DNA of 6,166 nt from Phycisphaerae bacterium (lineage in GTDB: Bacteria; Planctomycetota; Phycisphaerae; UBA1845; UTPLA1), in the NCBI GenBank assembly GCA_029259995.1, contig JAJDEC010000579.1, positions 1 to 6,166 of the forward strand. The letters are read 5' to 3'. Position 1 is the first letter of the stretch, and each line of letters begins with the position of its first letter. Of the stretch, positions 1 to 4,621 are shown in pieces. The position numbers were made by a program, and so were the translations under genes. A model generated the notes under the pieces. It did no database searches, was not told where the DNA came from, and worked only from the letters and a program-made list of their open reading frames with translations.

Positions 1-1
1 C

Positions 2-394
2 ATGGCGATCGGTCTCGGCAAGGCGGCCGAACTGTCGATCGAGTACCTGAAGAAGGGAACGCACGCGGAATTGCGGGACCTGTTCTGGCAGAAACTGTCG
101 GCGGCGTTCGGCGATAAAGTCGTCCTGAATGGTCATCCAACGGAACGACTGCCTTCGACACTGAATATCAGCTTCCCCGGCCACGTCGGCGGAAATGTCC
201 TGGCGAAACTCGATGGTGTTTGTGCATCGACGGGGGCAGCGTGTCATTCCGGCGATGCGAAGCCTTCACGCGTCCTGACGGCGATGGGTATCGATCGGGA
301 GCGTGCGATCGGCGCGATTCGATTCAGCATCGGGCGACCGACGACGCGTGAAGAAATCGACGCCGTAGTCGACATGCTGAAACGCGCATTCTGA
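2..394 (+). CDS. Cysteine desulfurase / selenocysteine lyase-type PLP enzyme, C-terminal part (5' truncated)
   Basis: This is the last 130 residues of a class V aminotransferase-fold, PLP-dependent enzyme that removes sulfur (or selenium) from cysteine (or selenocysteine) for Fe-S cluster, thiolation or selenium metabolism in the cytoplasm. The diagnostic stretch is S-T-G-A-A-C-H-S-G followed by K-P-S-R-V-L-x-A-M-G-I. Its Cys (residue 81 of the visible part) is the expected persulfide-forming catalytic residue. The family-typical R-x-S-I-G-R-x-T-T-R-E-E-I-D tail follows. Family members run to about 380-400 residues, so roughly two thirds, including the PLP-binding lysine, lies left of the window. 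The ATG at position 2 is therefore an internal methionine, and G-L-G-K-A-A-E right after it is also a mid-protein family motif. The GAACHS signature resembles selenocysteine lyase more than the SSGSACSSG of IscS, so the substrate is open. The gene converges on the next one with a 19-nt gap and no visible terminator. Confidence 0.9.
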   Translation: MAIGLGKAAELSIEYLKKGTHAELRDLFWQKLSAAFGDKVVLNGHPTERLPSTLNISFPGHVGGNVLAKLDGVCASTGAACHSGDAKPSRVLTAMGIDRERAIGAIRFSIGRPTTREEIDAVVDMLKRAF

Positions 395-413
395 AAACTC
401 AGTGAATTTGGCA

Positions 414-830
414 CTAGCGCGACATAAGGGCGGTCGACGCGCCTTGGGCACCGCCATCCACGGCCGTGAATGTGATCGTCAGATCAACGGAACCATCCTG
501 CATGACGGAACCTTCACCATCAATGATGAATTCGGCGGGCTCGTTGTTGTTGAACCCGACAAAGGCCTGCGTTGCCTGCATGGAAAACGTGATCACACCG
601 CCTGTTTGCGTGAATGGCGGCGACTCTTCGATGGGCTGAAAGGTACCGGAACCTTGATCATATTGGACGATTCGACTGCCCTCGACGACAATCCGCAACG
701 TGCCCGGCACGTCCCGGAGTTGAATGTTCCAGGTACCGTCGAGCGACGGCAGAACAAATGCGATCGGCGGCGTGGCGTCGCAACCAACGAACATCAGAAC
801 AAAGATGACGGTGACAAGACGTCGGTACAT
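414..830 (-). CDS. Small predicted lipoprotein, beta-rich, unknown family
   Basis: This is a 138-residue protein that I do not recognise. Residues 1-16 form a short lipoprotein signal (two Arg, then a hydrophobic run rich in V, I, F, L and M) ending F-V-G-C, with the lipidated cysteine at position 17. Phe at -3 is less usual than Leu. Asp follows the cysteine; in enterobacteria that favours inner-membrane retention, but the rule may not hold here. The mature part starts with L-D-G-T-W (residues 30-34), an opening often seen in small calycin or lipocalin-like barrels, and continues with alternating hydrophobic strands and no cysteines, which suggests a small beta-barrel or sandwich (inference). 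A long open frame runs antisense through the gene, but only this strand gives a coherent secreted protein. No Shine-Dalgarno precedes the start. It converges with the desulfurase and diverges from the lipoprotein gene at 885. Confidence 0.72.
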   Translation of the reverse strand: MYRRLVTVIFVLMFVGCDATPPIAFVLPSLDGTWNIQLRDVPGTLRIVVEGSRIVQYDQGSGTFQPIEESPPFTQTGGVITFSMQATQAFVGFNNNEPAEFIIDGEGSVMQDGSVDLTITFTAVDGGAQGASTALMSR

Positions 831-872
831 ATCAATCGGTCAAACATCCAGCGGCGAGAGATTCCAACGTAT

Positions 873-903
873 ATCATAACCGACATGCATAGTTTATTGA
901 CAA
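873..903 (-). promoter_or_regulatory. Candidate promoter for the small lipoprotein gene
   Basis: Read on the - strand, a TTGTCA box (898-903) and a TATGAT box (873-878) are separated by 19 bases. Each matches the sigma-70 consensus at 5 of 6 positions. They lie about 45 bases upstream of the ATG at 830. The spacer is longer than the optimal 17. The -35 box falls inside the divergent gene if that gene starts at 885, and clear of it if that gene starts at 966. Confidence 0.3.
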
Positions 904-1898
904 GCGATGAAGAACGTAACCGGTCGTGCGAACAAACGGGGCGATCCAATTTTCGGACTACGAAGTTGCGATGCCCGTCGGTTTTCGGAATCGCGATAAT
1001 CGGGATGGTCGTCGCGTCTGCATCCTGTCAAAACGACAATCAGAATGCAACGCCGACCTCCAGGCCAACGACGGATTCAACAGCGACGTCAGCTCCTGAC
1101 GCAGGCTCGGCACAGGACTGGGCCGCGATCTATGATCGGACGTCACGACGGTTCGTCCTCGGCGACTTTATCAAGCCCAGCGGCAACGACGCCCCAGAGC
1201 ACATCATTGCGATGTCGCCGCTGATCGTCCGGGAAGTCGCGGCACCCTATGCGGATCTGCGTTTCGGCATGTCGATTGACGCGGTCGACCGGACGGGCGA
1301 CCTCGCGGACGTGGAGAGTCGCGTCATTTACTTTCGCGAAGATGACGCATCGATCGGCGGAGTCCGTCGGAATCGAATCGCCTATCTCTGGTTGTTTGAG
1401 AAAGCGGGCGACTCGGATCGGCGTCAGGTCGGCGTTCAGGGATTCCGCATGACGCTCGACGACAACGGCTCCGCCCGATTCTGGGAAGTGCTTTCACCCG
1501 AGTCGCCGTATCTGACTTACGTTGCGCAATCCGTGGAAAACGCCGCCGAAGAGGAATTCGGCACGCCATCGCCCGGCCGGCGATTCGCGGTCGAAAGACC
1601 GATCGATCAGGCGCCCCGGACGGTCGTTCCGAGAATCCTCGCGGACGGCCCGCTTCCGATGGGCCCCTTTGTCTATATCAACGGAAGCGAACACGCAATC
1701 ACGACGCTCCTCTGCCGTTGCATGCCTTCGCAGGTCGAGGATTTCCGGAGCAACGCATATTTCGAGTTGCGCCGATTGCCGTCAGCAACAGTGGATCAAC
1801 CCGGCTCCGCGCTGTTCCACGAACGGCTCCGTGAGGCCGACGCGATCCCCCTCCAGGAGCGCATCCGGATCCCAGTGCGTGCCCCCAACATCCCTTGA
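885..1898 (+). CDS. Predicted lipoprotein of unknown function, about 310-337 aa
   Basis: I do not recognise the family. Counting from the ATG at 885 (337 residues), a hydrophobic segment at 31-47 ends V-A-S-A-S-C, a good lipobox with Cys48 as the lipidated residue. A Ser/Thr/Pro/Asp-rich linker follows (about 50-78), then a globular part of some 250 residues. That part has a Y-F-R-E-D-D strand region (149-154), a Tyr/Trp-rich strand around 167-170, an F-R-M-T-L-D-D-N-G-S-A-R-F-W-E-V-L block (187-203), G-P-L-P-M-G-P-F-V-Y (255-264) and a L-L-C-R-C-M motif with Cys277 and Cys279. The start is uncertain: a TTG at 966 would give a compact 21-residue lipoprotein signal, which is biologically neater. 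No convincing ribosome site marks either start. The frame is open back to 402, but that part is the antisense shadow of the neighbouring gene. Probably periplasmic and membrane-anchored. Confidence 0.72.
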   Translation: MHSLLTSDEERNRSCEQTGRSNFRTTKLRCPSVFGIAIIGMVVASASCQNDNQNATPTSRPTTDSTATSAPDAGSAQDWAAIYDRTSRRFVLGDFIKPSGNDAPEHIIAMSPLIVREVAAPYADLRFGMSIDAVDRTGDLADVESRVIYFREDDASIGGVRRNRIAYLWLFEKAGDSDRRQVGVQGFRMTLDDNGSARFWEVLSPESPYLTYVAQSVENAAEEEFGTPSPGRRFAVERPIDQAPRTVVPRILADGPLPMGPFVYINGSEHAITTLLCRCMPSQVEDFRSNAYFELRRLPSATVDQPGSALFHERLREADAIPLQERIRIPVRAPNIP

Positions 1899-1943
1899 TT
1901 TGCCCGCCTCGCTATGAGAAATCCGCATCGAATCGCACATGGC

Positions 1944-1965
1944 GTGATAATCCAACAATTATCAC
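1944..1965. promoter_or_regulatory. Perfect 8-6-8 inverted repeat in the leader upstream of cheX
   Basis: The arms GTGATAAT (1944-1951) and ATTATCAC (1958-1965) are perfect reverse complements separated by CCAACA. The dyad sits 45 bases after the lipoprotein stop and 125 bases before the cheX ATG. It is AT-rich in a GC-rich region and has no T-run after it, so it looks more like a protein-binding operator than an intrinsic terminator. The inner seven bases of each arm equal the Fur-type half-site TGATAAT/ATTATCA, but Fur boxes separate these by one base, not six. No regulator can be named from this alone. The rest of the 192-base gap (1899-2090) shows no clear promoter or gene. Confidence 0.45.
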
Positions 1966-2090
1966 ACGTGTCGGCATGCGAACTAGGTCGGCTGATCATT
2001 GAGTCGTTGTCCAATCCTACCGACAAATGCAAAGGCCGCGAAGGTCGCGGAACAGAACGCCAAGATGCAACGACGCGAAATGGATTCAAA

Positions 2091-2573
2091 ATGGATGTGA
2101 CATTCGTCAATGCTTTCGTCGGTTCGATTCTCAACGTCTTCAAGACGATGTTGAACGTCGAAGTCAAGGTCGGCAAACCGCTTCTCAAGGAGGCCGAACT
2201 GGTCTCCGCCGAAGTGTCGGGCATCATCGGATTGTCCGGCGAGGTCCAGGGCAGCGTGATTCTCAGCTTCGACATGCCCGTGGCCTGCGCAGTTGCATCC
2301 ACGTTTGCGGGTGCGGAACTGGATCCGGATTCCGCGGATTTCACGGACGCCCTCGGTGAACTCGCCAACATGGTTGCCGGAAACGCCAAGAAGGACTTTC
2401 ATGGATACGAAGCCAGCATTTCGCTTCCGAGTGTGATCATCGGCAAGGGGCATCGCGTATCGCAATCGAAGGTGTCGCCATTCCTCGTTATTCCGTGTGC
2501 GACGAAACTCGGAAACTTCAATGTGGAAGTCGCACTGATCACGTCCAAGGTGCCGGCAACGGCGGGAGCGTAA
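2091..2573 (+). CDS. cheX: CheX-type CheY-P phosphatase
   Basis: This is a 160-residue cytoplasmic protein of the CheC/CheX/FliY phosphatase family, which removes phosphate from phosphorylated CheY-like receivers. It begins M-D-V-T-F-V-N-A-F-V and continues N-V-F-K-T-M-L, matching the usual CheX N-terminus. Next come S-G-I-I-G-L-S-G-E-V-Q-G (43-54), the catalytic-helix signature D86-x3-E90-x2-N93 within D-A-L-G-E-L-A-N-M-V-A-G-N-A-K-K, and Pro113 in S-L-P-S-V-I-I-G-K-G-H-R. Glu90 and Asn93 are the expected catalytic pair. Only one such motif is present, as in CheX; CheC has two. The length is normal for CheX. The start at 2091 is chosen because the family N-terminus begins exactly there. The frame is open back to an ATG at 1914, but that stretch is unrelated. 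No clear Shine-Dalgarno is seen. The gene is followed after 4 nt by the receiver gene, so the two are almost certainly co-transcribed. Confidence 0.92.
   Translation: MDVTFVNAFVGSILNVFKTMLNVEVKVGKPLLKEAELVSAEVSGIIGLSGEVQGSVILSFDMPVACAVASTFAGAELDPDSADFTDALGELANMVAGNAKKDFHGYEASISLPSVIIGKGHRVSQSKVSPFLVIPCATKLGNFNVEVALITSKVPATAGA
2564..2568 (+). promoter_or_regulatory. Ribosome binding site of the CheY-like gene
   Basis: GGGAG lies within the last codons of cheX, 9 bases before the ATG at 2578. With the 4-nt intergenic gap this suits translational coupling of the receiver gene to cheX. Confidence 0.5.
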
Positions 2574-2577
2574 GGTT

Positions 2578-2967
2578 ATGAATCTGAAAATTCTGTTGGT
2601 CGACGACTCGCGAACGATTCGCAATATTCAGAAGAACACACTCAAGACGCTCGGCATCACAGATGTGACGGAAGCCGCCGATGGCCTCGAAGCACTGTCG
2701 TGCCTGGCGAATGCGCGACCGGACCTGATGTTGGTCGACTGGAACATGCCGAACATGGACGGCATCACGCTGATCAAGAAGGTGCGCGAAACCGACAAGG
2801 CGTTGCCGATCATCATGGTCACGACGGAAGCAGAGAAGTCCCGCGTCCTCACCGCAGTGAAGGCCGGCGTCAACAACTATGTCGTCAAGCCGTTCACCGC
2901 GGAAACGCTCTCCGAGAAAATTCAGCAGACGATGACGAAATGCGGCGCCGCCGCCAGCGCGTCGTAA
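2578..2967 (+). CDS. cheY: Single-domain response regulator, CheY-like
   Basis: This is a 129-residue stand-alone receiver domain with no output domain. All receiver landmarks are intact: the acidic pair Asp9-Asp10 for Mg2+, the phosphoacceptor Asp54 in L-V-D-W-N-M-P-N-M-D-G, Thr82 for signal transmission, aromatic Tyr101, and Lys104 in V-V-K-P-F. It should be phosphorylated by a histidine kinase that is not encoded in the window and dephosphorylated by the adjacent CheX. The output could be flagellar motor control, as for chemotaxis CheY, or another partner, since no flagellar or receptor gene is visible. It starts 4 nt after the cheX stop and ends 27 bases before a strong terminator, making it the last gene of a two-gene operon. 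A short Ala/Ser-rich tail follows the domain. Confidence 0.93.
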   Translation: MNLKILLVDDSRTIRNIQKNTLKTLGITDVTEAADGLEALSCLANARPDLMLVDWNMPNMDGITLIKKVRETDKALPIIMVTTEAEKSRVLTAVKAGVNNYVVKPFTAETLSEKIQQTMTKCGAAASAS

Positions 2968-2994
2968 TCCTTCAAGATTCCGAAGCGTCGCAAC

Positions 2995-3034
2995 CTCGGC
3001 TCGATTCGGCATTCCGAAACGAGCCGAGTTTTTT
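2995..3034 (+). terminator. Intrinsic terminator of the cheX-cheY operon
   Basis: The 9-bp arms CTCGGCTCG (2995-3003) and CGAGCCGAG (3020-3028) are perfect complements. Inside them is a second 5-bp stem, TTCGG (3005-3009) with CCGAA (3014-3018), closed by a four-base loop and joined to the outer stem through an A/A mismatch. Six T residues (3029-3034) follow directly. The lack of a T-run on the other side makes it a + strand terminator, although the convergent gene ending at 3056 reads towards the same hairpin. Confidence 0.93.
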
Positions 3035-3055
3035 GGGTCGCCGAGCGTCGAGGCG

Positions 3056-4006
3056 TCAGTTCTGACTCGATCGCTCCGACCCTTTTGCTCGATAGTCATC
3101 ACACGGCACGAGACGCCGGGCCCGGGCCTCGTTGATCGCAAGTTGCATCGGATCCGTCAGGTGCGGAACGTGCGCGCATTTCTTGTCGTGGTATTCCGTT
3201 GCGCCGCGACCTGTCATGACAATCCGTTGACCGTCATCCCCGTCCAGTTGGCGCCAGATGCCTCGGCCGGCGCTCCATGCGGCTTCCTCCAGTCGCGAAT
3301 ACTCTTCTGATCGCGAAGTGAATCGGCCCCGATTGAGCCATGCATATCCTTGAAACACCAACTCTCCCGCCAGATCTCGGCCGCCCTGCGGATTGATCGA
3401 TACGCGCCATCGTCCCAGCGCGTCGCGCACCATCGTATCCCCCGGCGCCGCGGGCAACGACAGTTTGAGAAGGCGATCGTGCGTCTGTTCTTTGATGAAG
3501 CGGCAGGCGTCGCGCGCCGCCGGCTGTCCGCGATTCGGCACGACTATGCCGAGCAAACCAGCCTTGTCACCCGTATCGAGTTCGATGGTTCCGCCGTCGA
3601 TGATACGCTTCGCATGCACGAGCTGCGGAAGACGAACGCCGGACTGCGACGTCGCTGTCGAATCCGTTGCTAGCCGAACCGGCTTCTGGGGAATGACGGC
3701 CTTGCTAGCGCCGCCTGACGGTGGTTGACTTGGCGTGCGGGTGTCGGCTTCCGACTTGGCCGCCGCATCCTTGTCGATCTTCGCACAACTCCTGCACTGC
3801 CGCCGTCCCGCCCTTTCGGCATCGGCCCTGGATTCGAAGCGCGTTACGTTGTCGGATTGAATGCGCTTGGCGGAACTGCATTTCTCGGGATGATTGTGGT
3901 AGACCTTTCCTTTCGCAGTTCCGATGATCGACTCGGCGAATGCGATATTCGAAACAGCAAAGACGACGATGACAACCCAAGGCGGTATCAGTATTTCTCG
4001 GCGCAT
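3056..4006 (-). CDS. Exported protein with degenerate SNase-like domain between two Ada-like Cys/His clusters
   Basis: This is a 316-residue protein. Residues 1-24 are a Sec signal peptide ending A-F-A, with cleavage likely before Glu25. Residues 35-74 (V-Y-H-x2-P-x2-C at the start, R-R-Q-C-R-S-C at the end) resemble the Ada-type metal-binding module, with candidate ligands His37 or His39, Cys43, Cys71 and Cys74. A low-complexity linker spans about 78-125. Residues 130-252 follow the staphylococcal-nuclease (SNase/TNase) pattern: I-D-G-G-T-I-E-L, L-L-G-I-V-V-P-N, D-A-L-G-R-W, L-V-x-Q-G-Y-A and G-R-G-I-W. By eye, most catalytic and calcium-binding residues are replaced, so hydrolysis is doubtful. 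A second Y-H-x3-C module (272-302) ends P-C-D-D-Y and lacks the final Cys. The start at 4006 is fixed by a perfect AGGAGG 8 bases upstream; the frame extends to 4090 but without a signal peptide. The protein probably acts outside the cytoplasm; its role is unknown. Confidence 0.85.
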   Translation of the reverse strand: MRREILIPPWVVIVVFAVSNIAFAESIIGTAKGKVYHNHPEKCSSAKRIQSDNVTRFESRADAERAGRRQCRSCAKIDKDAAAKSEADTRTPSQPPSGGASKAVIPQKPVRLATDSTATSQSGVRLPQLVHAKRIIDGGTIELDTGDKAGLLGIVVPNRGQPAARDACRFIKEQTHDRLLKLSLPAAPGDTMVRDALGRWRVSINPQGGRDLAGELVFQGYAWLNRGRFTSRSEEYSRLEEAAWSAGRGIWRQLDGDDGQRIVMTGRGATEYHDKKCAHVPHLTDPMQLAINEARARRLVPCDDYRAKGSERSSQN

Positions 4007-4014
4007 TGTCCAAT

Positions 4015-4020
4015 CCTCCT
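4015..4020 (-). promoter_or_regulatory. Strong Shine-Dalgarno site of the SNase-like gene
   Basis: On the - strand AGGAGG lies 8 bases before the ATG at 4006. It is the only consensus-quality ribosome site in the window and decides the start over the upstream in-frame ATG at 4090. Confidence 0.85.
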
Positions 4021-4022
4021 TC

Positions 4023-4059
4023 GCGCCCCATTTAATGGCGCAACGAGGTTGGATCGCAA
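4023..4059 (-). promoter_or_regulatory. Candidate promoter with an overlapping inverted repeat upstream of the SNase-like gene
   Basis: On the - strand TTGCGA (4054-4059) and TTAAAT (4030-4035) lie 18 bases apart. Each matches the sigma-70 consensus at 4 of 6 positions. The -10-like box is at the centre of an inverted repeat (GCGCC at 4037-4041 and GGCGC at 4023-4027 as read on the - strand, with an inner CCATT/AATGG), which ends two bases before the ribosome binding site. The repeat could be an operator over the -10 or, if transcribed from further upstream, a leader hairpin. Confidence 0.3.
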
Positions 4060-4082
4060 TTGAAAATCGCAGAAAGAGTGCC

Positions 4083-4102
4083 ATTGCCAAACGTATGGCA
4101 AT
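4083..4102. repeat. 20-bp near-perfect palindrome in the gap between the groES-like and SNase-like genes
   Basis: The arms ATTGCCA (4083-4089) and TGGCAAT (4096-4102) are perfect complements around AACGTA, whose central ACGT is itself palindromic. The whole 20 bp is symmetric except for one A/A pair. It lies 76 bases upstream of the SNase-like start and 73 bases beyond the groES-like stop. It could be an operator for a dimeric regulator or a weak terminator of the groES-like transcript. The T-run after it on the - strand is poor (CTCTTTCT), which favours the operator reading. The rest of the 169-base gap (4007-4175) has only the promoter-like elements listed separately. Confidence 0.4.
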
Positions 4103-4175
4103 CTACCGAGAGTTGTGACAGAAGTTTGGCGTCGATTGCGACAATACGCCGTCCGACAGGCCGCCTACGGAGCGA

Positions 4176-4505
4176 CTAGGCAGGCGTCGCACGAAACACG
4201 GCGACGACATCTTCGACGGGCACAACGAAGAGTTGGTTATCGCCTTCGAAGTCGACCGGGATCGCGTTCTTGGGGTTGAAGAGGACTTTGTCGTATTGCT
4301 GGATGGGAAAATCGTCGTCATTCTCGACTTGCGCGGAGACGGCGACAATTCGGCCCGTGATGGTGGGAATCTCGATATTGTCCGGAAGCTGGATGCCGCC
4401 CTTGGTCACTTTCTTGTCGGCGTCTTTCCGAATCAGAACGCGCTGACCGAGCGGCTCGACTGTTTCCAGCTTCAGGCGATTGGTCTTGGGTTCGTTTCCG
4501 GGCAT
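4176..4505 (-). CDS. groES: Divergent GroES-like co-chaperonin (Cpn10 family)
   Basis: This is a 109-residue cytoplasmic Cpn10-fold protein. After a charged nonconserved tail (1-11), the pattern follows GroES: V-E-P-L-G-Q-R-V-L-I-R (16-26), mobile loop K-V-T-K-G-G-I-Q-L-P-D (32-42), G-R-I-V-A-V (51-56), Y-D-K-V-L-F (71-76) and the closing V-E-D-V-V-A-V-F (97-104). Family proteins are about 95-100 residues, so this one is slightly long at the N-terminus. The GroEL-binding hydrophobic tripeptide (usually I-V-L or I-M-L) is I-Q-L here, and the segment before the Y-D-K-V-L-F strand differs from classical GroES. No groEL follows; the next gene on the strand is the SNase-like one after 169 bases. 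This suggests a secondary paralogue rather than the main groESL operon copy. No CIRCE element is present upstream. The ribosome site is weak (GGAA-like). Confidence 0.85.
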   Translation of the reverse strand: MPGNEPKTNRLKLETVEPLGQRVLIRKDADKKVTKGGIQLPDNIEIPTITGRIVAVSAQVENDDDFPIQQYDKVLFNPKNAIPVDFEGDNQLFVVPVEDVVAVFRATPA

Positions 4506-4571
4506 ATGTCGATTCCAGTCGCATCATCGAATCACGCCGACACTGGCGCGAACATCGATCATCGCTAATTC

Positions 4572-4580
4572 ATTGTAGCA
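4572..4580 (-). promoter_or_regulatory. Extended -10 promoter of the groES-like gene
   Basis: On the - strand TGCTACAAT gives a TGn extension plus TACAAT, a 5 of 6 match to the -10 consensus, about 65 bases upstream of the ATG at 4505. No good -35 box is found at 16-18 bases, which extended -10 promoters tolerate. It lies in the 116-base gap after nuoN, so the groES-like gene probably has its own transcript. No convincing nuoN terminator was seen in the same gap. Confidence 0.42.
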
Positions 4581-4621
4581 ATCTGAAGCCCGAGGCACCA
4601 CGCGGAGAGACATGGCAGTTT

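Noticed and set aside
897..902. A perfect TTGACA -35 box on the + strand
   Set aside because: No -10-like hexamer lies 15-19 bases downstream, so there is no promoter to support.
1964..1971. ACACGTGT palindrome next to the spaced dyad
   Set aside because: An 8-bp palindrome is expected by chance at this length scale, and nothing else supports a role.
1914..2090. A 59-residue in-frame N-terminal extension of CheX from an ATG at 1914
   Set aside because: The CheX family N-terminus begins exactly at the ATG at 2091. The extension has no recognisable similarity and would run through the spaced dyad.
1796..2389. A 197-residue open frame on the - strand across the end of the lipoprotein gene and cheX
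   Set aside because: It is antisense to the well-supported CheX, has low-complexity Ser/Arg-rich composition and shows no recognisable domain.
1983..2624. A 213-residue open frame on the - strand across cheX
   Set aside because: It is the complement of CheX coding sequence, with a His/Arg/Asp-rich composition typical of a shadow frame in GC-rich DNA.
2539..3141. A 200-residue open frame on the - strand across cheY and its terminator
   Set aside because: It is antisense to an intact receiver domain and would have to be translated through the terminator hairpin.
4007..4090. A 28-residue in-frame extension of the SNase-like protein from an ATG at 4090
   Set aside because: The perfect AGGAGG 8 bases before 4006 and the signal peptide beginning there fix the shorter start. 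The extension would bury the signal peptide.
4163..4181. A GCCTA/TAGGC inverted repeat over the groES-like stop codon as a terminator
   Set aside because: The stem is only 5 bp with a 9-base loop and no T-run follows on the - strand.
4506..4621. A CIRCE heat-shock operator expected upstream of a groES gene
   Set aside because: No TTAGCACTC / GAGTGCTAA pair is present on either strand.
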